Part shown: in pieces, positions 1 to 10,499 of the stretch
How the letters are laid out: each line of letters begins with the position of its first letter
Numbering within the stretch: the stretch's first letter is position 1
Source of the DNA: Salvelinus alpinus
Taxonomy: Eukaryota > Chordata > Actinopteri > Salmoniformes > Salmonidae
Length of the DNA: 64,000 bases
Reading direction: 5' to 3'
Assembly: GCF_045679555.1 (NCBI RefSeq)
Contig: NC_092092.1
Coordinates: 7,725,604-7,789,603 of the forward strand
Notes under the pieces: generated by a model
Told to the model about the DNA's origin: nothing
The model's input: the letters and a program-made list of their open reading frames with translations, nothing else
The model's database searches: none
Made by a program: the position numbers and the translations under genes

Positions 1-20
1 ATATTTTTGTTCAGTATATG

Positions 21-437
21 CACACAAGTATGTGGACACCCCTTCAAATTAGTGGATTCAATCATTTCAGCCACACCTGTTGCTGACAGGTGTATATAAA
101 AAAATATATATATATAAAATAAATTGAGCACAGAGCCATGCAATAGCCATACAAACATTGTCAGTAGAATGGTCTTACTGAAGAGCTCAGTGACATTCAA
201 CGTGGCACTGTCATAGGATGCCACCTTTAAAACAAGTCAGTTCGTAAAAATTATTCACTGCTAGAGCTGCCCCGGTCAACTGTAAGTGCTGATGTTGTGA
301 AGTGGAAACGTTTAGGAGCAACAACGGCTCAGCTGCGAAGTGGTAGGCCACACAAGCTCGCAGAACGGGACTGCCGAGTGCTGAAGCGTGTAGAAATCGT
401 CTGTCCTCAGTTGCAACACTCACTACCGAGTTCCAAA
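21..437 (+). mobile_element. Tc1-like element (TATGTGGACACC-end family), 5' fragment
   Basis: The end motif TATGTGGACACCCCTTCAAA is followed by a leader and the degraded N-terminal region of a Tc1 transposase on the plus strand. Around 297-440 it reads WKRLGATTAQLRSGRPHKL, typical of the DNA-binding half of this salmonid family. The element stops near 437, where the sequence switches to a different Tc1 family in the opposite orientation. The matching 3' half of the same family occurs at 47479-48233. No complete transposase is possible from this fragment. Confidence 0.8.
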
Positions 438-1251
438 TTGCTTCATGGTGGGAACCACACATGCAGAGATCATCCGTTCACCTACTCTGCGTCTCACACG
501 GACATGGAGGTTGGAACCAAAAATCTCAAATTTGGACTCAGACCAGAGGACAGATTTCCACCGGTCCAATGTCCATTGCTTGTGTTTCTTGTCCCAAGAA
601 AGTCTTCTTATTGTTGGTGTCCTTTAGTAGTGGTTTATTTGCAGCAAGTCGACCATGAAGGCCTGATTCACGCAGTTGATGTTGAGATGTGTCTGTTACT
701 TGAACTCTGTAAAGCATTTATTTGGGCTACAATTTCTGAGGCTGGTAGCTCTAATGAATGTATCCTCTGCAGCAGAGGTAACTCTGGGTCTTCCTTTCCT
801 GTGGTGGTCTTCATCAGAGCCATCTCTTTGCTTATTTCAGCTGTTCTTGCCATAATACGAACATTATATTTTACCAAATAGGGCCATCTTCTGTATACCA
901 CCCCTACCTTGTCACAACACAACTGATTGTCTCAAACGCATTAAGGAAAGAAATTCCACAAATTAATTTAACAAGGCACACTTGTTAATTGAAATGCATT
1001 CCAGGTGACGACCTCATGAGGCTGGTTGAGAGAATGCCAAGAGTGCGCAAAGCTGTCAAAGGCAAAGGGTGGCTACTTGAAGAATCTCAAATATTTTTTG
1101 ATTTGTTTAACCCTTTTTTGGTTACTACATGACTCCATGTGTGCTATTTCATAGTATAGATGTCTTCACTATTATTCTACAACGAAGAAAATAGTAAAAA
1201 TAAAGAAAAATCTCAAATGAGTAGGTGTGTCCAAACTTTTGACTGGTACTG
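438..1251 (-). mobile_element. Tc1-like element (CAGTACCAGTCAAAAG-end family), left-half fragment
   Basis: Read on the minus strand, the inverted repeat starts at 1251 with CAGTACCAGTCAAAAGTTTG next to a TA dinucleotide (1252-1253). A long terminal repeat, a leader and a transposase start (MARTAEISKE, about 845) follow. The frame is broken by deletions: the helix-turn-helix region after MARTAEISKE is largely missing. A later DNA-binding segment (KEDPELPLLQRI) and a remnant of the first catalytic block, up to the RRR region near 500, remain. It ends at about 438, fused to the other Tc1 family. It is inactive. Confidence 0.82.
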
Positions 1252-1789
1252 TATGTTTTGACTATGACAGTTTACAAATCAAAGGCAACACCAAGTAACT
1301 TAGTCTCCTCAACTTCTTCAACAGCACAACCTAGGCTACACTTATGATAAACAAGTTTTGGTATATTTAATTCCATTTACAAGTTGTCAATGTATTAATT
1401 GTGTTTTGTTTGGAGCGCTCTTGTCAATGTTGAGTAAGGACGCGCACCTGACTACACATAGTAGGCCTAGGCTAATGTACTGTAGGCTTATAAAATGTGC
1501 CCATTTGGGATTATGATAGTATTTCTGATTGTCTTAACTCACCACCACTAATGAGCTGTGGGAGCATCTCAAATAAATTTTTTCACTTCAAAACAGCAAG
1601 TTAAAAAAAGTATATTTTTACATCTATTAAGAGTGACAATAGTTCCTCAATGTAGTCTATTTGAAAAATCTTTCCACCTCTGTTTTTCGATAACCACTCC
1701 TCATGAAAGGGAGAAGAAATGTCATGCTCTGATTCAGCGGAAACGTCATAAGAAGTAATCAGGTAGACCTACTTTGCGCAAATAGCCTG

Positions 1790-3540
1790 CAGCTGTGTCT
1801 GGAGATCACTAGCATGGGACACTGAGGGTCCAGAATATTTGATAGAATTTTGATTAATAACCAGATTACAGTGAGAAGCTTCTTAAGCAGACAGCTTTAT
1901 GAAAACCAGTCAATATTCAGATCTCCAAGAAAGTATACCTCTCGGTTTACATCACATATACGGTCAAGCATTTCACACATATTATTTAGAAACTGTTAGC
2001 ACTTGGTGGCCAATAGCAACACCGCAAAAGAATAGGCTTTAGGTGAGGCAGGTGAACCTGCAACCACGACACTTCAATAACGCTTGACATACAATCTTCT
2101 CTAAGCATTACAGTGATATGGCTCTGAATATAAACAGCAACACCTCCCCATGGGCATTCCTGTCTCTTCTATCCTTGTATTGCAACTGCTGTATCAAAGG
2201 AATGATCTAAGTCAGTCTCAGACATGGTTAATATATGAATGTTATCTGATGTTAGCAAGTTACTGATTTTATTAACCTTATTTTTAAGGCTACATATGTT
2301 AATATGGGCCATTTTCAGCCCTTTCCTGAGTAGCTTATCAGAGATAGACATAATATGGAAAAGAGCAAACAAAGCAAGAGACAAAAAACATTTAACAGTC
2401 CGTTAAATCAGTTGGGGTGTGTAAGTGTGTGTGTGTGGTGCTGGGGTTGAAGGTACGAAACTCATAGGCTTGGCTCCCTCATCCCTTCCAAGCTACTGAG
2501 AGGGAGGGTGGACAATGAGCCTGTCATAGTGGATGTAAGCAATGTCCCACTCGCTCTGGCAGCTTGCATGGCTGTGATAATTTATTTCCTCTACTGGTGC
2601 ACAGGATAGTCCTCGTTGAGGAAGATGTACGTTCCTCTCAAGTTGTCGTCTCTTTCCAGAACAACTACCGTGTCATTGAACCTCAGGAACTTGACAACTA
2701 TTGGCATGGGCCTGTCACCTGGGCCGGTGGTGAGTTTTCAGTCCAGTGGCCGTGCTCCACCTCAAATCTTCCTGTGGTCCATCTTCAGTTTCTCAGAGAT
2801 CATTTCCCTCACCTTATCCTCAGACTCCATCCAGGTCTCATGTGGAGATTCAGCAATTCCCTCCACAACAATGTTGTTCTGCCTTGATTGTTCCTTGATA
2901 TAACAATGATAGAGAAATCCGATTATCATGGATTCACAAACAGAACTGATGTCCTCTCTCAATGACTTACAGATTGCTGTCATCTTGCCGTTCTCCTGTT
3001 TAAACTCATCGTTCTGACCCTGGGAGAACTGCAAACTGTTCTTCAGGTCTTGGACCTTGCTGGTCAGGTCGTCAATTATTTTATTAGTTGAAGCTATTTT
3101 ATTGTAACAACTGCTTTTGAACAATTTTTGTTCTTTTAAAACATCCTTCACCTGTAATAGCGAGAAACCACTGTCCTCAACGGTACTCCCACCGGCTTTG
3201 GTCTTCGCCATGGTAGCAATGTAGGCTACGCTGTTACTCCTTACAGTACAAGACTGGGCAGGTCGCAGGGAAGATGGATGAGCAGGAATCAAGACAGCCA
3301 CAAGCCCGGGACTATCCATGGTCCCAGCCACAAGGGCTAAACACATTGCGGGTTGCGTTCAAGCCCTCAAAAAACTCCTGGTAGCTTGATAGGCAGCTAG
3401 GTTAGCTGCTACGCCAAGCTGCTCCTCAGACCTTTGGTCGGCAGGATCCCTGGACAGATTGCAACGGTCCCAGCAACTGATGCCAACCACGTCGCAGGAT
3501 CCAAACTCAAAGAAAAGTTAGCTAGCTAGTTACCATACAT
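1790..3540 (-). mobile_element. L2-like LINE fragment: 5' region, ORF1 and start of ORF2 endonuclease
   Basis: On the minus strand this contains a 5' leader (about 3540-3212), an ORF1 (3211-2762) and the start of an ORF2 endonuclease (about 2390-1800). The endonuclease part reads GLKMAHINICSLKNKVNKI and then LTMSETDLDHSF, the usual N-terminal blocks of an apurinic-type endonuclease; the rest is frameshifted. The reverse transcriptase and 3' tail are absent. That is unusual, because LINEs are normally truncated at the 5' end, so a deletion or rearrangement is likely. The family appears to be the same as the plus-strand copy at 40250-42870. Confidence 0.72.
2762..3211 (-). pseudogene. LINE ORF1 fragment (coiled-coil nucleic-acid-binding protein)
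   Basis: The open segment begins MAKTKAGGSTVEDSGF and contains a long heptad-like stretch (about residues 30-90, rich in K, E, Q and L) followed by an ESPHETWMESEDKVRE block. This layout is typical of LINE ORF1 proteins, which bind the element RNA and form a chaperone complex. The reading frame runs out at 2762 near KLKMDHRKI, where related copies continue, so it is truncated. The start is the Met preceding AKTKAGG. Alternative upstream methionines exist but give an atypical leader. Confidence 0.6.
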
Positions 3541-3948
3541 TTTCAATAGAACACTTTTTTCAGAGACTTTCAAAACAACAAACCGAGCGCTCCCATAGTG
3601 CGCAGTCAGAGTAGTCATTTCGCCGTGCATGTACAATTGTCCCTAAGCATTACCATCCTGTGTTGACAGATGCAGGCGTACTGATAAACTTTCCTCCAGT
3701 GTGAATGCTTGCCAACGTTTTATAGTTAAGCGACGTATCATTTACAGAGATGTGTAGAATACTAAAAATCTGTACTTAAGTAAAAGTTCTGCTACTTAGG
3801 ATTGTAATTTACTCAAGTTAAAGTAGCCTTCTTAAGAAACTACTCAAGTAGGACTAAAAAGTATCCGGGTATAAAACTACTTAAATACTCGTAATAAATG
3901 TAGATGTTATCTGCAATAGTTTCGATTAATATAAAACATTTTGTTTGG

Positions 3949-3962
3949 GGGGGGGGGGGGGG
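3949..3962. repeat. Poly(G) tract
   Basis: A run of G residues within otherwise AT-rich intronic sequence. The exact length may be affected by sequencing error. Confidence 0.8.
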
Positions 3963-4079
3963 AGTGACAAGGTTGTCATCTGATAGTGACAATATAATAT
4001 TATAAATCTATGTAACTGAAGCGATCTGATAAGGAAGTACAACCATTAGGAGGACAAGTATAGCCCATAGAGTAACTAA

Positions 4080-4192
4080 AACATTCAAAGGGCAGTGAGT
4101 GGGCCTGATTCAAACCCCATGCCAACTCTGGCATGTGTGTGCCGGGGTCAGCGGCTGTAACCACTGGACCACACAGGCACTGAGACAACCAA
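4080..4192 (-). mobile_element. tRNA-derived SINE fragment
   Basis: On the minus strand TGGTCCAGTGGTTACAG resembles a pol III A box, and GGTTTGAATCA about 50 bases later resembles a B box. The spacing fits a tRNA-derived SINE head. It does not fold into a convincing functional tRNA, and the body lacks a clear tail. The family is uncertain. Confidence 0.5.
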
Positions 4193-4227
4193 TCAGTCAT
4201 TGGGCATATTGCTTGCCTTAAAACATA

Positions 4228-4262
4228 CAGTACCAGTCAAAAGTTTGGACATACCTAATCAT
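4228..4262 (+). mobile_element. Solo terminal-repeat remnant of a Tc1-like element
   Basis: The sequence ACAGTACCAGTCAAAAGTTT continues with GGACATACCTAATCAT. It matches the terminal repeat seen at 1251 and 46094. No transposase or opposite end is adjacent, so this is an isolated end. Confidence 0.7.
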
Positions 4263-4565
4263 ATGCCCAGTGGATCTACAGTTTTAAATGATTGTGCAGC
4301 CTACAAACATTGCTTCCAGCTGTCTCCTGGTAGCGATTCTAAACATGAATTCAAATCCTTCTGCTGCAGGACGAAAAGGGTAAAATGAAGATCCGACATC
4401 TGTACCCAACACTACTCGCATGGTGGGCTGTGCAAAGAAAACAGACTTAACCAACCAACCACACACACAGACACTTTGTTCTGGCAGGTGTAAAACAGCC
4501 TCAGGATGCAGTTTACACATTGCCTATAGCCACTAGTAATACCACTGTGATGTCACAGAGACTAA

Positions 4566-4632
4566 AACTGCATCCCAAATGATGCCCTATTCCCTATATA
4601 GTGCAGTACTTTTGACCAATTCCCATGGGGCT
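4566..4632. repeat. Palindromic salmonid repeat, half copy
   Basis: It carries CCCTATTCCCTATATAGTGC followed by AGTACTTTTGACCA, one arm of the foldback element seen more fully at 8778, 42942 and 57831. The second arm is missing here. Confidence 0.65.
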
Positions 4633-4769
4633 TTGGACAGAAGTAGGCTGATGACTCATCCAGAGTTACATTTTGCTGCTCAATCGATCTCTGTATACTG
4701 TACAGTCAATCTGAATCAGCAATCCTAAAGGTCGTTTGTGGCTTTAAAATGATGGGCGTTGTACAAAAC

Positions 4770-5004
4770 AAATCAGCGATAGAGTCAATCACCACCTTCC
4801 GGAGACACCTGAAACCCCACCTCTTTAAGGTATACCTAGGATAGGATAAAGTAATCCTTCTAACCCCCCCCCCCCCCCTTACAAGAGTTAGATGCACTAT
4901 TGTAAAGTGGTTGTTCCACTGGATATCATAAGGTGAATGCACCAATTTGTAAGTCGCTCTGGATAAGAGTGTCTGCTAAATGACTTAAATGTAAATGTAA
5001 ATGT
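4770..5004 (+). mobile_element. L2-clade LINE/SINE 3' end
   Basis: It ends with GTAAGTCGCTCTGGATAAGA, GTGTCTGCTAAATGACTT and repeated AAATGT units, the 3' stem-loop tail shared by L2-clade LINEs and their partner SINEs in fish. Upstream, TTCCGGAGACACCTGAAACC resembles the C-terminal coding end of the LINE. A poly(C) run at about 4865-4879 interrupts it. Only the 3' part is present, as expected from 5' truncation. Confidence 0.7.
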
Positions 5005-5245
5005 AACAAATCTGACCAATCGGAGTATGAAAGTTGATACTGTCATGTAAGCCGGCGGTGGCCCAACCCATCGGTTTCTGGGACCAATCAGAACGATCAA
5101 AATGTGTTCGTATTCCAGAAGACATTGGGGAGGGAGGAAAATCCAGACTCATCGTGGAGAAGAAACATTCATGGGCATGGTGTTTGGCCGGAGCCATGTG
5201 GATGGGTAGACAGGCAACAAAATGTGTGCACAATTGTTTTATACA

Positions 5246-5432
5246 AATTTAACTAGGCAAGTCAGTTAAGAACAAATTCTTATTTACAATGACGGCCTAC
5301 CGGGGAACAGCGGGTTAACTAGCGTGTTCAGGGGCAGAACGACAGCTTTTTACCTTGTCAGCTCTGGGATTTGATCCAGCAACCTTTCGGTTACTGGCCC
5401 AACGCTCTAACCACTAGGCTACCTGCGCCCCA
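5246..5432 (-). mobile_element. HpaI-type salmonid SINE
   Basis: In reverse orientation this has the complete layout of the family. A tRNA-like head near 5432-5360 has A and B boxes (TAGTGGTTAGAGCGTTGGGC and GGATCAAATCCC), a central HpaI site is present (GTTAAC near 5313), and the 3' end reads CTTAACTGACTTGCCTAGTT. The copy is close to full length. It marks the genome as salmonid. Confidence 0.85.
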
Positions 5433-5519
5433 CTATGTAATGAATAGGGTTCCATGCGCGACACAACCCGAGACTGTTTCTTACTCCAATAGAATAAATC
5501 AGTATATTTGTATAATGTA

Positions 5520-6731
5520 CAGTGCATTCTGAAAGTATTCAGAACCCTTGATTTCCCCCCCCACATTTTGTTATGTTACAGCCTTACTTTAAAATGGATG
5601 AAATCGTTTCCCCCCCCTCATCAATTTAAACACAATACCCCATGTTCAGGTCTCTCCAGAAATGTTCAAACGGGTTCAAATCCGGGCTCTGGTTGGGCCA
5701 CTCAAGGACATTCAGGGGCTTGTACTGAAGCCACTCCTGCCTTGTCTTGGCTGTGTGCTTAGGGTCGTCATCCTGTTGGAAGGTAAACCGTTGCCCCATT
5801 CGGAGGTCCTGAGCGCTCTGGAGCAGGTTTTCGTCAAGGATCTCTCTGTACTTTGCTCCGTTCATCTTTCCCTCAAGCAGGACTAGTTTCCTAGTCCCTG
5901 CCGCTGAAAAACATCCTCACAGCATGATGCCGCCACCACAATGCTTCACCGTAGGGATGGTGCCAGGTTTCCTCCAGACGTGACGCTTGACATTCAGGCT
6001 AAAGAGTTTCTCATGGTCTGAGAGTCCTTTTGGCAAACTCCAAGCGGGCTGTCATTTGCCTTTTACTGAGGAGTGGCTTCCGTCTGGCCACTCTACCATA
6101 AATGCCTGATTGGTGGTGATGCAGAGATGGTTGTTCTTCTGGAAGGTTCTCCCATCTCCACAGAGGAACTCTAGACCGCTGTCAGGGTGACCATCAGGTT
6201 CTTGGTCACCTCCCTGACCAAGGCCCTTCTCCCCCGATTGCTCAGTTTGGCCAGGCGGCCAGCTCTACGAAGAGTCTTGGTGGTTCCAAACTACTTCCAT
6301 TTAAGAATGATGGAGGCAACTGTGTTCTTGGGGACCTTCAATGCTGCAGAAATGTTTTGGTACCCTTCCCCAGATCTGTGCCTCGAAACAATCATGTCTC
6401 GGAGCTCTACGGACAATTCCTTCCACCTCATGGCTTGGTTTTGGGACCTTATACAGGCAGGTGTGCAATTCCAAATCATGTCCAATCAATTGAATTCACC
6501 ACAGGTGGACTCCAATGAAGTTGTAGAAACATCTCAAGGGTGATCAATGGAAACAGGATGCACCTGAGCTCAATTGAGTCTCAAAGCAAAGGGTCTGAAT
6601 ACTTGTGTAAATTAGGTATTATTATTTTTTTGCAAACATTTCTAAAAACCTGTTTTGGCTTTGTCATTATGGGGTGTTGTGTGTAGATTAATCCATTTTA
6701 GAATAAGGCTGTATACTTACCGAATGCACTG
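5520..6731 (-). mobile_element. Tc1-like element (CAGTGCATTC-end family), near complete but dead
   Basis: The ends CAGTGCATTCTGAAAGTATT (5520) and CTTACCGAATGCACTG (to 6731) are inverted repeats flanked by TA (5518-5519 and 6732-6733), the Tc1/mariner target duplication. The transposase is read on the minus strand and is broken into pieces. Another, more rearranged fragment of this family occurs at 46977-47478. Confidence 0.88.
5640..6485 (-). pseudogene. Tc1-like transposase pseudogene
   Basis: The N-terminal piece (6485-6291) reads ELRDMIVSRHRSGEGYQNIS, then VPKNTVASIILKWK, a paired-like helix-turn-helix that binds the terminal repeats. The C-terminal piece (5865-5640) contains MGQRFTFQQDDDPKHTAKT, with the second catalytic Asp block, and SPDLNPFEHFWRDL, with the catalytic Glu block (I to F before the Glu). 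The middle, with the first catalytic Asp, is frameshifted. The protein would join and cut transposon ends, but no continuous frame survives. Confidence 0.8.
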
Positions 6732-8180
6732 TAAAAAAAAAAATGATATGCATAATATATACCCGTGATTGATTGTGACTCTTTCATATTCAGATCTTTG
6801 CTTTCATCATATTTGGTGATGTATTTCAGCATACCTCACTGAGATGGAGCGGGCTAATAGCACTATTGAAATGATAGCAATTATCTCAACACAAGGCCAA
6901 AATGCATTTAACAGATCATCTGCGGCTAATGGAAAAATCTAATTTAATGGATAAACTCTCTCGTGGACTACCAATTGAGCAAACGAGCCAGGATGATTAA
7001 GCTTTGACATACCCACAAAATGTTGGTGTGTGTGTGTAGGACAGCAGAGGTTGTGATGGTTGGTCACAGCAGATTGTCTGGAGGTGGGGATGTCCTCCTT
7101 TCATGGCCAAGCCAAGTATATAGGCAAAGGTACACACACACACTCACGTGTGAGTCACAGCACAATGTTGCAGACGGTGTCCTGTATTCTTGGAATCTGA
7201 GCGAGCTTGGAGATTACGCAGTCAGCAAGCAGCTGCCAGGCAATAGCAATGTCTTCAGAGAGACTGCACCGCACCACACTGCCAGCGTGGCTGCAAGTAC
7301 ACCCCTTTCTCAGGGAATAACAGAGACAATCAACTCCCATGTCTACCTCTTAAACATCATCCCCCTCAGCTCACAAACAGAGTGATGTTCACACCTTGCC
7401 TTGATGAAATAAATAATTTTGTTAATACTGTACCATCTGATGGCATCCAGCTGTCCTCCTCAGTAACATACAAGTATCTATGGTTGTATGGTATCAGATG
7501 GAAGCTGGCACCTCACGGCCTCGTCTGGTCAGGTCTTTGAAAATATTGCTCAGAAAACCAGTTGTTTTAATTGACATATGCTTACTTTGATTTTGACCTT
7601 TACCCCACTTAAGAGTAAGGAGTTGAAATGACTATTTCCATACTGCCATAGTCAGTTTAATATAGAATCATTTGTGTGCATGTGAACGTACTCAGAGACT
7701 CACTGAGGCAAACACCACTCTACATGTCTAAGAGCCGCATGCACACACACACACACACAGAGCCCCCGCCAGTCAGCATCAGTCGCCCCACAATAGGCCC
7801 CCAGCCGTGGGTCAGATTACCAGGTCGGTTGCTACTCTCCATCTCTCCCCCTCTGCATCGCTCCAGCACTCCCTCTCTCCTCTCCCTCTGCTGGGCTCTG
7901 TAATGAGTCAACCTGCCGGTCAGGAAAATATCTCCACACTGACTGACTGTCCCTGTCATTCTACATCATAAAGTAGCGATCCTCACTATATGAACCCTAC
8001 AATTCCCACCAAGTGAGTGAACTCTATTGGCGCAAAGCGTAGGGTGTTTGCCTTTCATGCCAGCGACATGGGTTTGCTTCCCTTCCCCATTCGCTAAAAT
8101 ATCGTCAACTCCAGTGACCTTCCCATCAGCAATGCTCTCATTTGACTAGCACCTGTTCCTCCTCTCCCTGGTCGATCAAT

Positions 8181-8478
8181 AAGGACCCCAACACCTCCAA
8201 CGGGTCATTGAGGACCCCCTACACCTCCCACGGGTCATTGAGGACCCCCAACACCTTCCACGGGTCATTGAGGACCCCCAACACCTTCCACGGGTCATTG
8301 AGGACCCCCAACACCTCCCACGGGTCATTGAGGACCCCCAACACCTCCCACGGGTCATTGAGGACCCCCAACACCTTCCACGGGTCATTGAGGACCCCCA
8401 ACACCTTCCACGGGTCATTGAGGACCCCCAACATCTTCCACTGGTCATTAAGGACCCCCAACATCTTCCACAGGTCTC
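8181..8478. repeat. 30-bp minisatellite, about 10 units
   Basis: The unit is AGGACCCCCA-ACACCTTCCA-CGGGTCATTG, repeated almost perfectly. Because 30 is a multiple of three, both strands stay open and give artificial repeat proteins (HGSLRTPNTF on plus). These are not considered genes. It lies in the proposed baiap2 intron 1. Confidence 0.95.
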
Positions 8479-8777
8479 AGCATCAGGCTGCTCTACCACC
8501 ACTGAACCTTGAAAGTCGACCTATAGGGGTATGTGGAGGGTTGGGTCTAGGTGTTAGAAATTAAGCTCAGAGGGAGAATACGTATGAGTGTACAGCTCAG
8601 GGCGGTCTGTGATAGTGGCTGGCCATGATAGGGTCAAGTATAGACCACTCAGATCATAGCAGTCACTAGGCTCTGGTTACCATATGGACCAGCTTTCACA
8701 GGTTATTCAAACTCTTGTACCCCTGCACATTTCTCTTCCCTTCCTGAAATCTAGCCTGTTTGGATGGCACAACTAGT

Positions 8778-8885
8778 CAGTCCCAAATGGAATCCTATAA
8801 CCTCTATAGTGCACTACTTTCTACCAGAGCCCTATTCCAAAGTAGTGCACTATAAAAAAGGGAATATGGTGCCATTTGGGACATA
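8778..8885. repeat. Palindromic (foldback) salmonid repeat
   Basis: The arms TAGTGCACTACTTTCTACCA and AAAGTAGTGCACTATA, with outer CCCAAATGG/CCATTTGGG, form an imperfect inverted repeat of roughly 100 bp. Copies are at 42942 and 57831, and a half copy at 4566. It is probably a non-autonomous DNA element; no transposase is linked. Confidence 0.75.
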
Positions 8886-9360
8886 TTCAACATATCACAG
8901 TGCAGTGAAACTGAAGAGTAGCACCTCCGCCCTTGGCTCTGCTAAAGCAGGGCTTTGTTGTGGAAATAGCAGGAGGGAAGGACCTGTCGAAATGCTTTAG
9001 ACTACCGGGCAGTTTCAACAAGTTTGGGAAGGTCCCTTATTCCCTCAATCAACTCCTCTAGCTTGGTGAAAGAGCGACGGAAAGAGGTAGAAAAGTATTC
9101 TTTTTTAATCGGTCCAATATCGCCATAGTTCAGAATCTCTAACAAGCGGTGCTTGACTTGGACTAAAATAGGTGTTGACACTCATTTTGTGTGGCGGTAC
9201 CATTTATATTTAGGTGCAGGAACTCCTCAATACTTTTGAGCTAATATTCTGTAAGAGGTGCAGGAACGCAAACAGTAGAAAATATGAGGTTAGGTGCTCA
9301 GCTCAGGTGAACTTCTGCCCAAGTAAAGCAATGCTAACAAGCCACCTTGCTAAGATAAGA

Positions 9361-9440
9361 GGGTGGCAGGTAGCCTAGCGGTGAAAAGCGTTGGGCCAGT
9401 AACCAAAAGGTCGCTGCTTGGAATTACGAGCCAATTACGT
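9361..9440 (+). mobile_element. HpaI-type SINE, 5' head fragment
   Basis: GGTGGCAGGTAGCCTAGCGG with AAGCGTTGGGCCAGTAACC gives the tRNA-like A-box half of the SINE. The sequence diverges after the expected B-box region near 9430, so the body and tail are missing. Confidence 0.65.
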
Positions 9441-10105
9441 GAACAATCTGTCAATTTAACCCTAATTGCAAGAATTATTTAAATGTAAAAAAATAATATG
9501 ACACCGCTATTCTGAGCCTTATTCTATTTGTGTAGTCTACTTCTAAAACCATTTAGTTCAACTGGTTACAGCGAAAAATCCTTCCGTGGTCTGACAGAAC
9601 TCCTTAAGCCAATATGTCATGACATGCAAATTGAGCTGTCCCGGTCTACCTCGATGCAAACTGTCACTTTGATACACATCCCCTAATTCAAATTAAACTT
9701 GGACTGGGGAATTGTGTATACATTTTTTTGTCCCCTATGAGCCTATGGCTGTTGCCGTTACTGCACGCAGTGTCCCTCACTGCAGAGAAACAAATCTCTA
9801 CTTTTAGAGCAGTGATGAGACCTATAGATGGGGTGTGATTGTAAATTCCACAGGTACACCATAGAAGCCAAAGTCGTTATCAATGTTCATTAAATAGGAT
9901 ATTGTATTTGTTCTATTTTAATAGAGAGTAGACTTATCTTGACCTCTGCGTAAAACAAAGTTCGAAACGAATCCAACAGATACCACGTTATCAGATCTCA
10001 TCAGCTGATGAGGCTCCACTCATCAAGCGACTTAATCAAAACAATAATCAATGTATTCATTATTGAAGCTGGAGTGAATGGACCGCTGTCTGGACCGCTT
10101 CTTAC

Positions 10106-10153
10106 CTTATAGACATTCTCCGTTATACGGTGTACTTCGTCAGTCCGAGACAT
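10106..10153 (-). CDS. baiap2: baiap2 (IRSp53) first coding exon, partial gene
   Basis: On the minus strand an ATG at 10153-10151 opens 16 codons, MSRTDEVHRITENVYK, ending at 10106 directly before a consensus donor GTAAGA. The peptide matches the N-terminus of BAIAP2/IRSp53 (human: MSLSRSEEMHRLTENVYK), where the I-BAR domain begins. That domain binds PIP2-rich plasma membrane and Rac and bends membranes outward in filopodia and dendritic spines. The remaining exons would lie left of this window. The gene sits downstream of chmp6 on the same strand, the same order as on human 17q25.3, which strengthens the call. An IRTKS-type paralogue (BAIAP2L) has a similar start, but the synteny favours BAIAP2. 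Salmonids may carry two ohnologues, so an a/b suffix cannot be assigned. Confidence 0.82.
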
Positions 10154-10316
10154 CGTGGAACCTTCTTCAGCCAAAACCATAGACCAGATTTCCTTTAGTG
10201 ACGGAAGCTTTTCGAAGAAATACTACGGAGAAACAGAGTAGGTGGAAGGAATCGTAGTAAGAAACAATTATTACAGAGGGAGGGGACGCGCGTAATACGA
10301 GACTCCGGAATCACCG

Positions 10317-10324
10317 CTTTTATA
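10317..10324 (-). promoter_or_regulatory. Candidate TATA box upstream of baiap2 exon 1
   Basis: TATAAAAG on the minus strand lies about 165 bases upstream of the baiap2 ATG, which would give a 5' UTR of roughly 135 bases. The flanking 10160-10500 is richer in CpG than its surroundings. This is position and motif evidence only; no transcription start can be seen. Confidence 0.4.
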
Positions 10325-10499
10325 AGAAACTTTTCAACTGCGCCCACACTAGCCCACGCAGTCTGGAGGCTATACCACCCGCTGACAGAGAACGCAGGCA
10401 GCCTGCTCATAGCTGCTTGCCATTTTAAAGGGATCCGCCTCCTCTCTCGAACACTGCCCACACCACTGCCTCTGCTCTGCCTCTGCGTAAAAATCATTC

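Larger units (their letters stand above)
1..10105 (-). other. baiap2: Probable intron 1 of baiap2, running off the left edge
   Basis: The first coding exon of a BAIAP2-like gene ends with a GT donor at 10105-10104 on the minus strand, so the sequence to its left should be intron 1. In human BAIAP2 the first intron is long, which fits the absence of any further I-BAR-domain exon here. The stretch holds Tc1, LINE and SINE fragments and a minisatellite, listed separately. I see nothing recognisable at 1252-1790, 3540-4080, 6760-8030 and 9440-10100. This is inference from one exon; the acceptor of exon 2 lies outside the window. Confidence 0.55.

Noticed and set aside
8035..8095. Possible tRNA-like head (GGCGCAAAGCGTAGGGTG ... 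GGGTTTGCTTCCC)
   Set aside because: Spacing is roughly right, but the A box is poor and no cloverleaf or SINE body is visible.
8142..8564. Open frames on both strands over the 30-bp array
   Set aside because: Thirty is divisible by three, so open frames are expected. There is no non-repeat domain, and the region is probably intronic.
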